This document shows, piece after piece, positions 18,044-25,509 of a DNA stretch of 64,000 bases. The first letter of the stretch is position 1, and each line of letters starts with the position of its first letter. The stretch is from Streptosporangium album. GTDB taxonomy: Bacteria; Actinomycetota; Actinomycetes; Streptosporangiales; Streptosporangiaceae. The position numbers and the translations under genes are program-made. The stretch is from the NCBI RefSeq assembly GCF_014203795.1, contig NZ_JACHJU010000001.1:682001-746000 (forward strand). The letters run 5' to 3'. Under the pieces are notes generated by a model, which ran no database searches, was not told the origin of the DNA, and saw only the letters and a list, made by a program, of their open reading frames with translations.

Positions 18044-18191
18044 CCGGAACCCCGGTCCGCGACGCCCACAGCCGTGCACCGTCCCGTCTCCCCGCATACG
18101 CCGATTACCTCATACGACCTATGGACAACGGAGAGTTTTCCTACAACATTGGTTGGGTACCGGTCCCGGCCTACACGTCCAGGAGTCCACC

Positions 18192-19577
18192 GTGCCGCTC
18201 ATTCAGCCCGACCCCACGTTCTACCCGTCGGCCCGCGAGGCCATGTCGGCCCCTCGGGAGGGGCTCGCCTACGTCGCCCTGCTGGACACGGCCGGGGAGG
18301 GGCGTCCAGACGGGCTCGCCACGATCGACCTGTCCGACGGGACGATCGTCGGCGTGCACGACATGTCCGTCCCGGGTGACGAACTCCACCATTTCGGATG
18401 GAACGTATGCAGTGCGGCCCTCTGCCCGTATGCCCCGCACCCCCACGTCGAGCGGCGTTACCTGGTCCTTCCGGGCCTGAAGTCCAGCAGGATCTACATT
18501 TTCGATGTCAAGGACGACCCCTGGCACCCCAAGCTCGTCAAGACGATCGAACCGGAGACGGTCTTCAAGAAGACCGGCTACAGCCGCCCGCACACCGTTC
18601 ACTGCGGCACCGACGCCATCTACGTCAGCGCGCTCGGCAACGTGGAGGGCGACGCCCCGGGCGGGGTTTTCACGCTCGACCACGACACCTTCGAGCCGAA
18701 GGGCCGGTGGGAGGCGGACCGGGGGCCACAGGAGCTGCACTACGACTTCTGGTGGCACCTCGGCCACGACACGATGATCACCAGTGAGTGGGGCACCCCC
18801 AACCAGATCGAGGCGGGACCCTCGCTGGAGTTGCTGGTCGGCCGCGAGTACGGCCACAAGCTGCATGTCTGGGACCTGTCCAAGCGCAGGCACCTGCAGG
18901 AGATCGACCTGGGCGACCAGCACCAGATGGCCCTGGAGCTGCGTCCCGCCCACGACCCGGCCAAGACCCACGGCTTCGTCAACACCGTGATCAGCGTCGA
19001 GGACCTGTCGGCGAACATCTTCACCTGGTATCTGGAGGACGGGATCTGGAAGGCCCGAAAGATCATCACCATCCCCGCCGAGCCGGCCACGGCCGACCTG
19101 CTGCCGGAGCCGCTCAAGCAGTTCGGCGCGGTACCACCCCTGGTCGGCGACATCTCGCTGACCCTGGACGACCGGATCCTGCTGGTCTCCTGCTGGGGCA
19201 CGGGCGAGCTGAAGGCCTATGACGTCTCCGACCCCTTCAGCCCCCGCGAGACCGGCTCGGTCCGGATCGGCGGCATCGCCGAGCGCCGTCCTCACCCGGC
19301 CACCCCCGGGCGGGCGCTGAACGGCGGACCCCAGATGGTCGAGGCCAGCAGGGACGGGCGGCGGGTCTACTTCACCAACTCGCTCTACCGCTCCTGGGAC
19401 GACGCCTTCTATCCCGACGGGATCTCCGGCTGGATGGCCAAGGTGGACATCGCCGACGACGGCTCGCTCTCCCTCGACCCCGGTTTCTTCGTCGACTTCG
19501 CCCCCGATGGCCGGCGTGCCCACCAGATACGCCTGCAGGGCGGCGACTCCTCCTCCGACTCCTACTGCTTCTCTTGA
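18192..19577 (+). CDS. Selenium-binding protein 56 / methanethiol oxidase family protein
   Basis: A 461-residue cytosolic-looking beta-propeller protein matching the SBP56 family along its length: FYPSAREAMSAPREGLAYV, DELHHFGWNVCS, YLVLPGLKSSRIYIFDV, KLVKTIEPE, ELHYDFWWHLGHDTMITSEW, LSLDDR-like LTLDDRILLVSCWG, GGPQMVEASRDGRRVYFTNSLY and GGDSSSD near the end. His and Cys residues of the DELHH and WNVCS segments are conserved. Bacterial members (MtoX) oxidise methanethiol with copper, but those are periplasmic; no signal peptide is seen here. GTG 18192 has AGGAG seven bases upstream. The next gene, a membrane protein, follows after 37 bp and is probably co-transcribed. Confidence 0.9.
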   Translation: MPLIQPDPTFYPSAREAMSAPREGLAYVALLDTAGEGRPDGLATIDLSDGTIVGVHDMSVPGDELHHFGWNVCSAALCPYAPHPHVERRYLVLPGLKSSRIYIFDVKDDPWHPKLVKTIEPETVFKKTGYSRPHTVHCGTDAIYVSALGNVEGDAPGGVFTLDHDTFEPKGRWEADRGPQELHYDFWWHLGHDTMITSEWGTPNQIEAGPSLELLVGREYGHKLHVWDLSKRRHLQEIDLGDQHQMALELRPAHDPAKTHGFVNTVISVEDLSANIFTWYLEDGIWKARKIITIPAEPATADLLPEPLKQFGAVPPLVGDISLTLDDRILLVSCWGTGELKAYDVSDPFSPRETGSVRIGGIAERRPHPATPGRALNGGPQMVEASRDGRRVYFTNSLYRSWDDAFYPDGISGWMAKVDIADDGSLSLDPGFFVDFAPDGRRAHQIRLQGGDSSSDSYCFS

Positions 19578-19614
19578 CCACTTCGCTGCTCACGACCTCG
19601 GCGGGGCGCGTGCC

Positions 19615-20214
19615 ATGGATCTGACCTCCGTGCTGATCCTCACCGGGCTCGGCGCCTTCCACGGCCTGAATCCGGCCATGGGATGGCTCTTCGCCGTCGC
19701 CCTCGGCCTGCAGGAACACTCACGGGTGGCGGTACTGCGCGCGCTGCCGCCCATCGTGCTCGGCCACGCGGGGTCGGTGCTGATCACCCTCGCGCTGGTG
19801 TCGGTCGCGCGCCTGGCCGCGCCGCCCAGGATCGTCTCGTACGGCGTGGCGGCCCTGGTCTGCGGATTCGGGGTCTGGCGGCTGGTGAGACGACGCCATC
19901 CCCGCTGGGTCGGGATGAAAGTGACCCGGTGGCAGCTCGCCGGATGGTCTTTCCTGATGGCCACCGCCCACGGCGCCGGCCTGATGGTGCTCCCGATCAC
20001 CCTGCACAACGGGCACGGCACTGCCGAGCTGGCCTCGCAGAGCCTGCTGGCGACCGCGATCCACACGCTGTCGATGCTCGCGACGACCACCGCCGTAGCC
20101 ATGCTCGTCTATGAGCGGCTGGGAGTCGCGGTTCTCCGCAAGGCGTGGTTCAACCTCGACTACGTGTGGGCCGTCGCCCTGATCGGCGCGGGGGTCTCCG
20201 CCGCCTTCACCTGA
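19615..20214 (+). CDS. Polytopic membrane protein with conserved His motifs
   Basis: A 199-residue integral membrane protein with about six helices. Histidines fall inside membrane segments in repeated small-residue contexts: TGLGAFHGLNPAMGW, PIVLGHAGS, MATAHGAGLM and ITLHNGHG. This recalls nickel/cobalt or UreH/HupE-type transporters, but the exact HxxxxD motif is absent. Placed 37 bp behind the SBP56 gene in the same direction, so it may supply a metal or move a substrate for it (inference). No named family assigned. Confidence 0.65.
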   Translation: MDLTSVLILTGLGAFHGLNPAMGWLFAVALGLQEHSRVAVLRALPPIVLGHAGSVLITLALVSVARLAAPPRIVSYGVAALVCGFGVWRLVRRRHPRWVGMKVTRWQLAGWSFLMATAHGAGLMVLPITLHNGHGTAELASQSLLATAIHTLSMLATTTAVAMLVYERLGVAVLRKAWFNLDYVWAVALIGAGVSAAFT

Positions 20215-20227
20215 GGTCCGGCGGACC

Positions 20228-20262
20228 GGCCCGCCGTCGATGGCACACACCGACGGCGGGCC
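20228..20262. terminator. Hairpin between convergent genes
   Basis: A 12-bp perfect stem (20228-20239 with 20251-20262) and 11-base loop lie between convergent stops at 20214 and 20307. There is no U-run, so this is an actinobacterial I-shaped terminator-like hairpin serving either strand. Confidence 0.6.
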
Positions 20263-20306
20263 GTCCAAAGGCCGACCTCGGGGGCCGGATCGGCGGGGGA
20301 CAGATC

Positions 20307-21143
20307 TCAGAGGGAGAAGGTGAGCAGGCCCGCGTCGACCACGGACCGGCCGAAGATCCGGGCCAGCTCGGCCAGCCGGGCGAGCTCGTCGTCCGAGAGC
20401 GCCGCGTAGGCGGGAAGGGCCAGCTCGTCGGTGCGGTCCTCGATCCGCTGCCGGAATGTCCGCCCCTCCTCGGTCAGCTCTCCGCCGTCCAGCAGGCCGC
20501 GCTCGCGCAGCGCCTCCTCGGCCGCCGCCCACTCCTCCTCCGGCCAGCCCCTGCTGGCCTTCAGGAAGGCGGTGGGGGTGGTCCCGGTCGCGCCGTGCAG
20601 GACCAGCGCGTCCAGCCCGCCGACGCCCTCGGCCAGCAGCGCCGCGACATGTCCGTCGCCGCGGAACTCACGCAACAGGGTCTGGGCGTGCCAGAGCTCC
20701 AGCAGCGGGTCGTCCGGCCATGCCAGTGCGGCGTGCGCGGCGAACAGCGGCCGGCCCTGCAGGTGCTCACCGGCCCTCTCCGCGGCCCTTCTGGCGAGCG
20801 CCGCCGTCTCGGCGAGTTCCTTGATCTCGTGGACGCCCGCCCGGCGCAGGGCCGCGCCTGCGGCGTCGAGACGGGCCTCGGTCACCTTTTCCGGGGTCGT
20901 GACGTCCCAGGCGGCCGGGAGCGCCTGCCGTACCAGGGTGGGGCAGAAGTTGTAGAAGGTCGCGATGACCAGCTCGGGCGAGGCCGGCCCGAAGGCGGCT
21001 CCACGGGAGGCGAAGTAGCCCGCGCGGCGCTTCAGGCCGAGTGCGGCGTAGCGCTCGGCGGCCTCGGGCACGAAGTAGATCATCGCGTGGACGGGTTCCA
21101 GGCGGCGCCAGGACTGACGGGCCAGTCGGATGTCGGTCATCAT
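20307..21143 (-). CDS. SCO6745-family protein
   Basis: A 278-residue, mainly helical protein recognised as the actinobacterial SCO6745 family by its N-terminal WRRLEPVHAMIYFVPEA, KRRAGYFASRGAAFG, VIATFYNFCP, ALPAAWDVTTPE and LLREFRGDGHVAALLAEG. Its C-terminal third has a winged-helix character (LKASRGWPEEEWAAAEEAL, LTEEGRTFRQRIEDRTD). Biochemical role unknown. ATG 21143 overlaps the SDR stop (ATGA), so the pair is a two-gene operon under the palindromic site at 21946. Confidence 0.8.
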   Translation of the reverse strand: MMTDIRLARQSWRRLEPVHAMIYFVPEAAERYAALGLKRRAGYFASRGAAFGPASPELVIATFYNFCPTLVRQALPAAWDVTTPEKVTEARLDAAGAALRRAGVHEIKELAETAALARRAAERAGEHLQGRPLFAAHAALAWPDDPLLELWHAQTLLREFRGDGHVAALLAEGVGGLDALVLHGATGTTPTAFLKASRGWPEEEWAAAEEALRERGLLDGGELTEEGRTFRQRIEDRTDELALPAYAALSDDELARLAELARIFGRSVVDAGLLTFSL

Positions 21144-21931
21144 GCCTCCAGAGAGTCGACGAAGCGGGCCATCCCGGCCAGCCAGCGGTCCGGGTCGTCG
21201 GCCTTGCGCCGGACGAACTCGGCGACCTCCGGGTGCGGGAAGATGTGGAACCGTTCGGCGTCCAGGCCCTCGATCACCTTTCCGGCCACCGTGTCCGGGT
21301 CGAGAATGGCGCCGGAGGCGCCCACGGCCCTGGCCGTGAGGTGGTCCTCGGCGATTCCCTGCTCGAACATGCCGGTGCGCACGCCCTGCGGGCAGAGCAC
21401 GCTGGCCTTCACCCCCTTGGTGGCGTAGTGGATCGCCACCCACTCGGCGAAGGAGATCGCGGCCGATTTGGTCACCGCGTAGGGGGCGTCGCCGGGGCAA
21501 CTCACCAGTCCGGCCGCCGAGCAGGTGTTGAGCAGGTAGCCCTCGCCGCGCTCCACCATGCCGGGCACGACGGCCCGCGCCGCGTAGACGTGGGCCAGGA
21601 CGTTGACCGCGACGGTCCGGGTCCACTCCAGGTCGGTGGCGTCCAGCCCGTGGCCGGTGATGATCCCGGCGTTGGAGCAGAACAGGCCGACCGGCCCGAA
21701 GGCGCTCTCGGCCGTGGTGACCAGACCGCGCACGTCGTCCTCGACGGACACGTCGGCCCGTACGGCCACCGCCCTGTCGCCGATCTGTTTGGCCACCTCG
21801 GTCGCGCCCACCTCGTCGAGGTCGGCCACCAGCACTCCGGCGGCACCCTCGGCGGCGAACCGCAGGGCCATCGCCCGCCCGATCCCGCTCGCGGCCCCGG
21901 TCACCACGACGACCTTGTCCCGCACCCTCAT
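21140..21931 (-). CDS. SDR-family NAD(P)-dependent oxidoreductase
   Basis: A 263-residue classical short-chain dehydrogenase: cofactor loop TGAASGIG at residues 10-17, an acidic residue after the second strand (VADLDE) favouring NAD(H), CSNAGI, active-site Ser in NTCSAAG and YAVTK as the catalytic Tyr/Lys pair. The C-terminal RTGMFEQG region is typical. It likely oxidises a hydroxy-acyl or alcohol substrate; the TetR-type palindrome upstream suggests control linked to acyl-CoA or xenobiotic metabolism (inference). Confidence 0.9.
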   Translation of the reverse strand: MRVRDKVVVVTGAASGIGRAMALRFAAEGAAGVLVADLDEVGATEVAKQIGDRAVAVRADVSVEDDVRGLVTTAESAFGPVGLFCSNAGIITGHGLDATDLEWTRTVAVNVLAHVYAARAVVPGMVERGEGYLLNTCSAAGLVSCPGDAPYAVTKSAAISFAEWVAIHYATKGVKASVLCPQGVRTGMFEQGIAEDHLTARAVGASGAILDPDTVAGKVIEGLDAERFHIFPHPEVAEFVRRKADDPDRWLAGMARFVDSLEA

Positions 21932-21945
21932 AGAAGCTCCCTCAA

Positions 21946-21959
21946 ACCGACCAGTCGGT
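21946..21959. promoter_or_regulatory. TetR-type operator palindrome
   Basis: ACCGACCAGTCGGT is a perfect 14-bp palindrome 15 bp upstream of the SDR start. Such ACCGAC-N2-GTCGGT sites are typical of TetR-family repressors. No TetR gene is present in the window, so the regulator would act in trans. Confidence 0.65.
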
Positions 21960-21992
21960 ATCTGGGAACCTATTCTTACCCGCGAGTAGCCG

Positions 21993-22733
21993 TCAACGGC
22001 GACGCACCACGAAGACGCCCCAGCCGAGGTACCGCCTGCCGTACTCCACGTGCGAGCGGCGCTCGCTCTCCAGGAACGCGCGCACCCCCTCGACGTCGGG
22101 ATCGCCGGGGTTGTCGCGCAGCCAGTCGCTCAACGTCCACCAGTGGCCCGCCACGTAGCGGTCCCAGCTGTCGGCGTCGGTGAGGACCATCTCCAGCACC
22201 TCGACCCCAGCCGCCTCGAACCGATCGAAGGTCCCGGCCAGCGAGGTGAACGCGTCCGGGCTCATGCCGAACGCCTCGTATGCCGCCTCAGGCGGCTCGG
22301 AGATCCAGTACGGCTCGCCGACGAGGAGGATGCCGCCCTCCTTCAGCGCGGGGAGCATCAGCTTGAGCGTGCCCTCAAGGCCACCTCCGATCCAGGTCGC
22401 CCCGATGCAGGAGACCACGTCGAACGCCCCCGGGTCCGCCAGGTAGGCCCCCGCGTCCCCCTGCTCGAAGCGCACCCGGTCGTCCACGCCGAGCTCCCGG
22501 GCCCGTTCCCCGGCCGCGTGCAGGAAGACCTCGCTGATGTCGACCCCGACGCCCTCGATCCCGTGCCGCAGGGACCACTGGCAGAGCATCTCCGCCTTCC
22601 CGCAGGCCAGATCGAGCTGGCGCATGCCGGGTGCGAGCCGGGCGACCTCCCCGAGCAGCGTCAGCTTCTCGGCGGTGAACGGATTGAGGATGCGATGACC
22701 GCTCTCGGCGATCTCATGAAAACGCAGTGACAT
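21993..22733 (-). CDS. SAM-dependent methyltransferase
   Basis: A 246-residue class I methyltransferase. Motif I reads LDLACGKAEMLCQW (Cys-Gly-Lys variant of the usual DxGxG), followed by VGVDISEVFL, a motif II-like VVSCIGATWIGGG and post-motif LKEGGILLVGEPYW. The region ADSWDRYVAGHWW, then WLRDNPGDPDVE, is characteristic of a small actinobacterial group of unknown substrate. Start 22733 chosen where homology begins; 22742 is also possible. Not obviously in an operon. Confidence 0.85.
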   Translation of the reverse strand: MSLRFHEIAESGHRILNPFTAEKLTLLGEVARLAPGMRQLDLACGKAEMLCQWSLRHGIEGVGVDISEVFLHAAGERARELGVDDRVRFEQGDAGAYLADPGAFDVVSCIGATWIGGGLEGTLKLMLPALKEGGILLVGEPYWISEPPEAAYEAFGMSPDAFTSLAGTFDRFEAAGVEVLEMVLTDADSWDRYVAGHWWTLSDWLRDNPGDPDVEGVRAFLESERRSHVEYGRRYLGWGVFVVRRR

Positions 22734-22890
22734 GGCGGCCATGCTGCCCGGCGCGCCACCTCCTGCCAATCGGTTTCCGGCGGCACGGCGAGCCGGACCT
22801 CCATCCCGCCACGACCCGATCGCCCCCGGCACCGCGCGAGCCCGCGTCGCCCGAGAGCGGAGACCTCACCCGGCTCGGTCGTGGTGCCCG

Positions 22891-22989
22891 TCAGGCCCGC
22901 CGGCCGTCCGGGGCTGCCGGTGCGGGGACGCGGACGGTGATGCCGCCGGGAACGACCTTCCACTTCACCCCGTCGAGCTCGACCTCCAT
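22891..22989 (-). CDS. Possible 32-residue peptide or gene fragment
   Basis: A short minus-strand frame encodes MEVELDGVKWKVVPGG followed by ITVRVPAP and ends in RRA. The composition looks protein-like and unlike the surrounding shadow frames. The coherent reading extends upstream of the ATG to a TGA near 23044, so it could be the tail of a decayed gene. Low confidence. Confidence 0.25.
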   Translation of the reverse strand: MEVELDGVKWKVVPGGITVRVPAPAAPDGRRA

Positions 22990-23058
22990 CTGGACGAGCT
23001 CTCCCCGGACGTGCCGCAGCCCGGTCCGGCAGGGGGGACCGGGTCAACGAGCCCGCGA

Positions 23059-23107
23059 TAAGCAACCCATGTTGACTAAGTTGGATTTAGTCAACATGGG
23101 TTGCTTA
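23059..23107. promoter_or_regulatory. Perfect 21-bp inverted repeat abutting an HTH start codon
   Basis: Arms 23059-23079 and 23087-23107 are exact reverse complements separated by GTTGGAT. The right arm ends one base before the ATG at 23109, so the arm covers the ribosome-binding region. It contains TTGACTAA, AT-rich for this genome. Candidate roles: operator of the HTH protein that follows, or an mRNA hairpin that sequesters its start. Confidence 0.7.
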
Positions 23108-23108
23108 C

Positions 23109-23420
23109 ATGTCCGGTGTTGAGATTCCCGCTTCCCAAGATCCCGCCGATGGGCTGGCGGCTGTTGCGGCGTTGAGGCGCCTGGCCGATCAGATGGAGGA
23201 CGCCGCTGTCGAGCAGGCCATGCGGTCGGGCTGGAGCTGGCCGCAGGTCGCCGAGGCGCTCGGAGTAACGCGCCAGGCGGTCCACAAAAAACATGCCAAG
23301 CGGCTCATCGCCGCCGGCATCACACTGAGGAGACGCGATCGCCGCCGAGCGGGAAACCACCACACATCAGGTCCTGACCTCGGTCGGACTCGATCACCAA
23401 ACGATCCGACGCCGCGTGCG
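23109..23420 (+). pseudogene. HTH regulator followed by a decayed Clp_N-domain gene
   Basis: The first 75 or so codons encode an HTH protein: DPADGLAAVAALRRLADQ, GWSWPQVAEALGVTRQAVHKK and a basic end ITLRRRD. In relatives this gene is followed, with overlap, by a Clp N-domain protein. Here another frame from 23338 reads IAAERETTTHQVLTSVGLD, then HQTIRRRV, a likely Clp_N fragment, but no stop separates the HTH frame, which runs on into an unrelated hydrolase remnant until 24221. The HTH itself may still be made, with a long foreign tail. The palindrome at 23059 probably is its control site. Confidence 0.6.
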
Positions 23421-23579
23421 GCCGTCCCGCCCGAGGACGTGTCGCTGCGCGCCATCTCGGACATCTGCGGCGTGCCCCGCCTCCCGGCCACCTGGCGGAA
23501 GGCGGGGCCGACGAGAGTCAGCGAATCGCGAGTCCGTGCCGTCCTGCACGGCTCGCGCACCCCGAAGGGAAACAACCTC

Positions 23580-24335
23580 ATGCTCACACATGCCGAGCTC
23601 CAGCATGCCCTCGACCGGGCCGTGGCCGAAGGCGGTGTTCCCGGCATCCTCGCCGAGGCCCGCGATGGCCATGGGCGGTGGTCCGGCTCGGAGGGAGTGG
23701 CCGACACCGCAACCGGCCGTGAACGGCAGCCGCAGGACCGGTTCCGCATCGGCGGCACCACCAAGACGTTCACCGCCACCGTGGCGCTGCAACTCGCGGC
23801 CGAACACAAGGTGGGCCTCGACGACACCGTGGAGAAGTGGCTGCCCGGCATGGTCAGCGGCAACGGCCACGACGGCGGCGAGATCACCATCAGACGGCTG
23901 CTCAACCACACCAGCGGGATCTTCAACTACACCCAGGACCTGGAGGAGCTACGCCACTGCGACAACTGCGCCCCCAGCAACTCGTGCAGATCGCCATGTC
24001 CCATCCGCCCGCCTTCGAACCGGGCATGGACTGGGGGTACTCCAACACCAACTACATCCTCGCCGGGATGGTCATCGAGCGGGCGACCGGCGGGACGTTG
24101 GCCGATGAGATCTCGCGGCGGATCACCCACCCGCTCGGCCTGGCCGGGACGTACCTGCCGCGCGGCGATGACCCGACGATATGCGGACCACACTCACGGC
24201 ACTACTCGAAGTTGTACCTGACCGACCCCGGCGCCGAGATCTACGACGTGACCGAGATGGACCTTGGGGGAACTTACTACAACACAAACGCGCAGGTAGA
24301 AGCACTGCAGAAACTGCTACGGAAGCTGCCCGACC
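23580..24335 (+). pseudogene. Class C beta-lactamase/D-Ala-D-Ala carboxypeptidase-like serine hydrolase, decayed
   Basis: From ATG 23580 the frame gives a serine-hydrolase N-terminus (DRFRIGGTTKTFTATVALQL, RRLLNHTSGIFNYTQDL). The SxxK nucleophile Ser is replaced by Gly (GGTTK). Near 23940-23975 the frame shifts; the other frame continues LVQIAMSHPPAFEPGMDWGY with an intact YSN motif and GPHSRHYSKLYL. It then jumps to NTNAQVEALQKLL, normally the extreme C-terminus, so the region with the KTG/HTG motif, over 100 residues, is deleted. Three independent lesions make this clearly non-functional. Confidence 0.85.
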
Positions 24336-24434
24336 TCACCACACCGGCTCCACCGTCCGCCGAGCGGCCCAAACCAGGGCAGGCACGGCAACTCGATGAC
24401 CGCGAGCCCCAAAAGGCGCTCAGTGGTTCACGGG

Positions 24435-24732
24435 GCGAAGTGTCAAACTCGCCCGCGAAACCGGCCCGTGTTCCGCCGGGGAACAGGAGCACATAGCGAG
24501 TACGGTATCCGCGATGCTCGGCGGCGAACGAGACCCCGCTGACGAGGCTGAGGTCCGCGCGTATGAAGAAGGTCCGGCCGCCGACACCTTCCTTTTCCGC
24601 CGCGTCGAGAAACCTCTTCCCCTTCGCCGGATCGGTACCGATGACGATCACTTGGTCGCCCCGGTCGAGGTAGGTATATGCAAGCGCCTCCCCGATACCC
24701 GAGGTGCCTCCTGACACAACAATCGTTTTCAG
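24435..24732 (-). pseudogene. SDR-family oxidoreductase fragment with CTG at the start position
   Basis: Minus-strand frame reads LKTIVVSGGTSGIGEALAYT, then YLDRGDQVIVIGTDPAKG and FFIRADLSLVS, the nucleotide-binding half of a short-chain dehydrogenase. It then skips to EHRGYRTRYVLLFPGGT and ends in non-homologous sequence before 24435. The first codon is CTG with GGAGG six bases upstream, so either CTG is used for initiation or ATG/GTG has mutated. The catalytic Tyr/Lys part is missing. Confidence 0.75.
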
Positions 24733-24796
24733 CGCGATCCTCCTCGGAATACAAGTCGCCTTCCGGACACTCCGTCACACCGACTCGGGAACGTCA

Positions 24797-25110
24797 TCAT
24801 GGGCTACCAGCAGTTTTCCGACCTGCGTCCTCGTGGACCTTGTCCGCGTCGCGGGACGGCGTGGCCGCGGGGGCTGTCGCGGGACGCATCCGGAACGCGG
24901 CAATCAACGTGAGGACGACGACCACGGCCATGGCCAGGAAGGCGTCGGAGAAGGCAGCGCCTTCGTGACCGGGGTACAGGGGGTTGATGGCGCCGCTGCC
25001 GCTCTGCTGCCTTGCGGTCACCAGCGCACCGAACAGGGCCGGGCCGGCGCCGGCGCCGAGGAACTGCAACGAGGCTAGTTGCAGTTCGATCGCTCGCCAA
25101 TCCGGCACCT
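24797..25110 (-). pseudogene. MFS transporter C-terminal fragment
   Basis: The minus-strand frame holds LASLQFLGAGAGPALFGALV, YPGHEGAAFSDAFLAMAVVV and a final RMRPATAPAAT tail, matching the last two membrane helices of EmrB/QacA-type multidrug MFS proteins. The remaining dozen helices are absent; upstream residues are not MFS-like. Only the original stop codon at 24797 remains. Confidence 0.75.
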
Positions 25111-25249
25111 GATGGGCGGGAGCACCCCGAACCCCACCACAGCCGCCTAATTCGTGCCGTAGATCACAGAACCTTTTCGGCGGAGCTATACACAGCTCGC
25201 TGACCGGCACCTTTATGACTTGGCGCCGTTTTCGAGGCTGCTGTATCTG

Positions 25250-25505
25250 TCAAGTGGTTGCCTGGCGGGGTTCTGGGGCGCGTTCGAGGAGCTTGAACAG
25301 TTGCCGGGAGAGGGCTCGTTTGAGGCAGCGGCGGGCTTCGCGGGGGCTTGCCTTCGGAGATGCGGCGAGCGATGTAGGCGCGGGTGTCGGGGTCGACGCG
25401 GGCCCGGACGAGGATGATGGTGTGGAACGCCCGGTTGAGTCGGCGGTCGCCGCCGCGGTTGAGCCGGTGGCGGTCGCCGTGACGCTGGCGCCAGGGCTGC
25501 GGCGA
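25250..25505 (-). pseudogene. IS110-family transposase C-terminal remnant
   Basis: Two minus-strand frames together give the IS110 C-terminus: RQRHGDRHRLNRGGDRRLNR, FHTIILVRARVDPDTRAYIA, RRISEGK and then, after a one-base shift near 25335, EARRCLKRALSRQLFKLLE up to the stop at 25250. The RuvC-like N-terminal domain is lost. It lies directly downstream of the CU044_5270 gene stop. Confidence 0.8.
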
Positions 25506-25509
25506 AAGG

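Noticed and set aside
20145..22183. Long plus-strand frames across 20.1-22.2 kb
   Set aside because: Antisense to SCO6745, SDR and methyltransferase genes, without recognisable domains.
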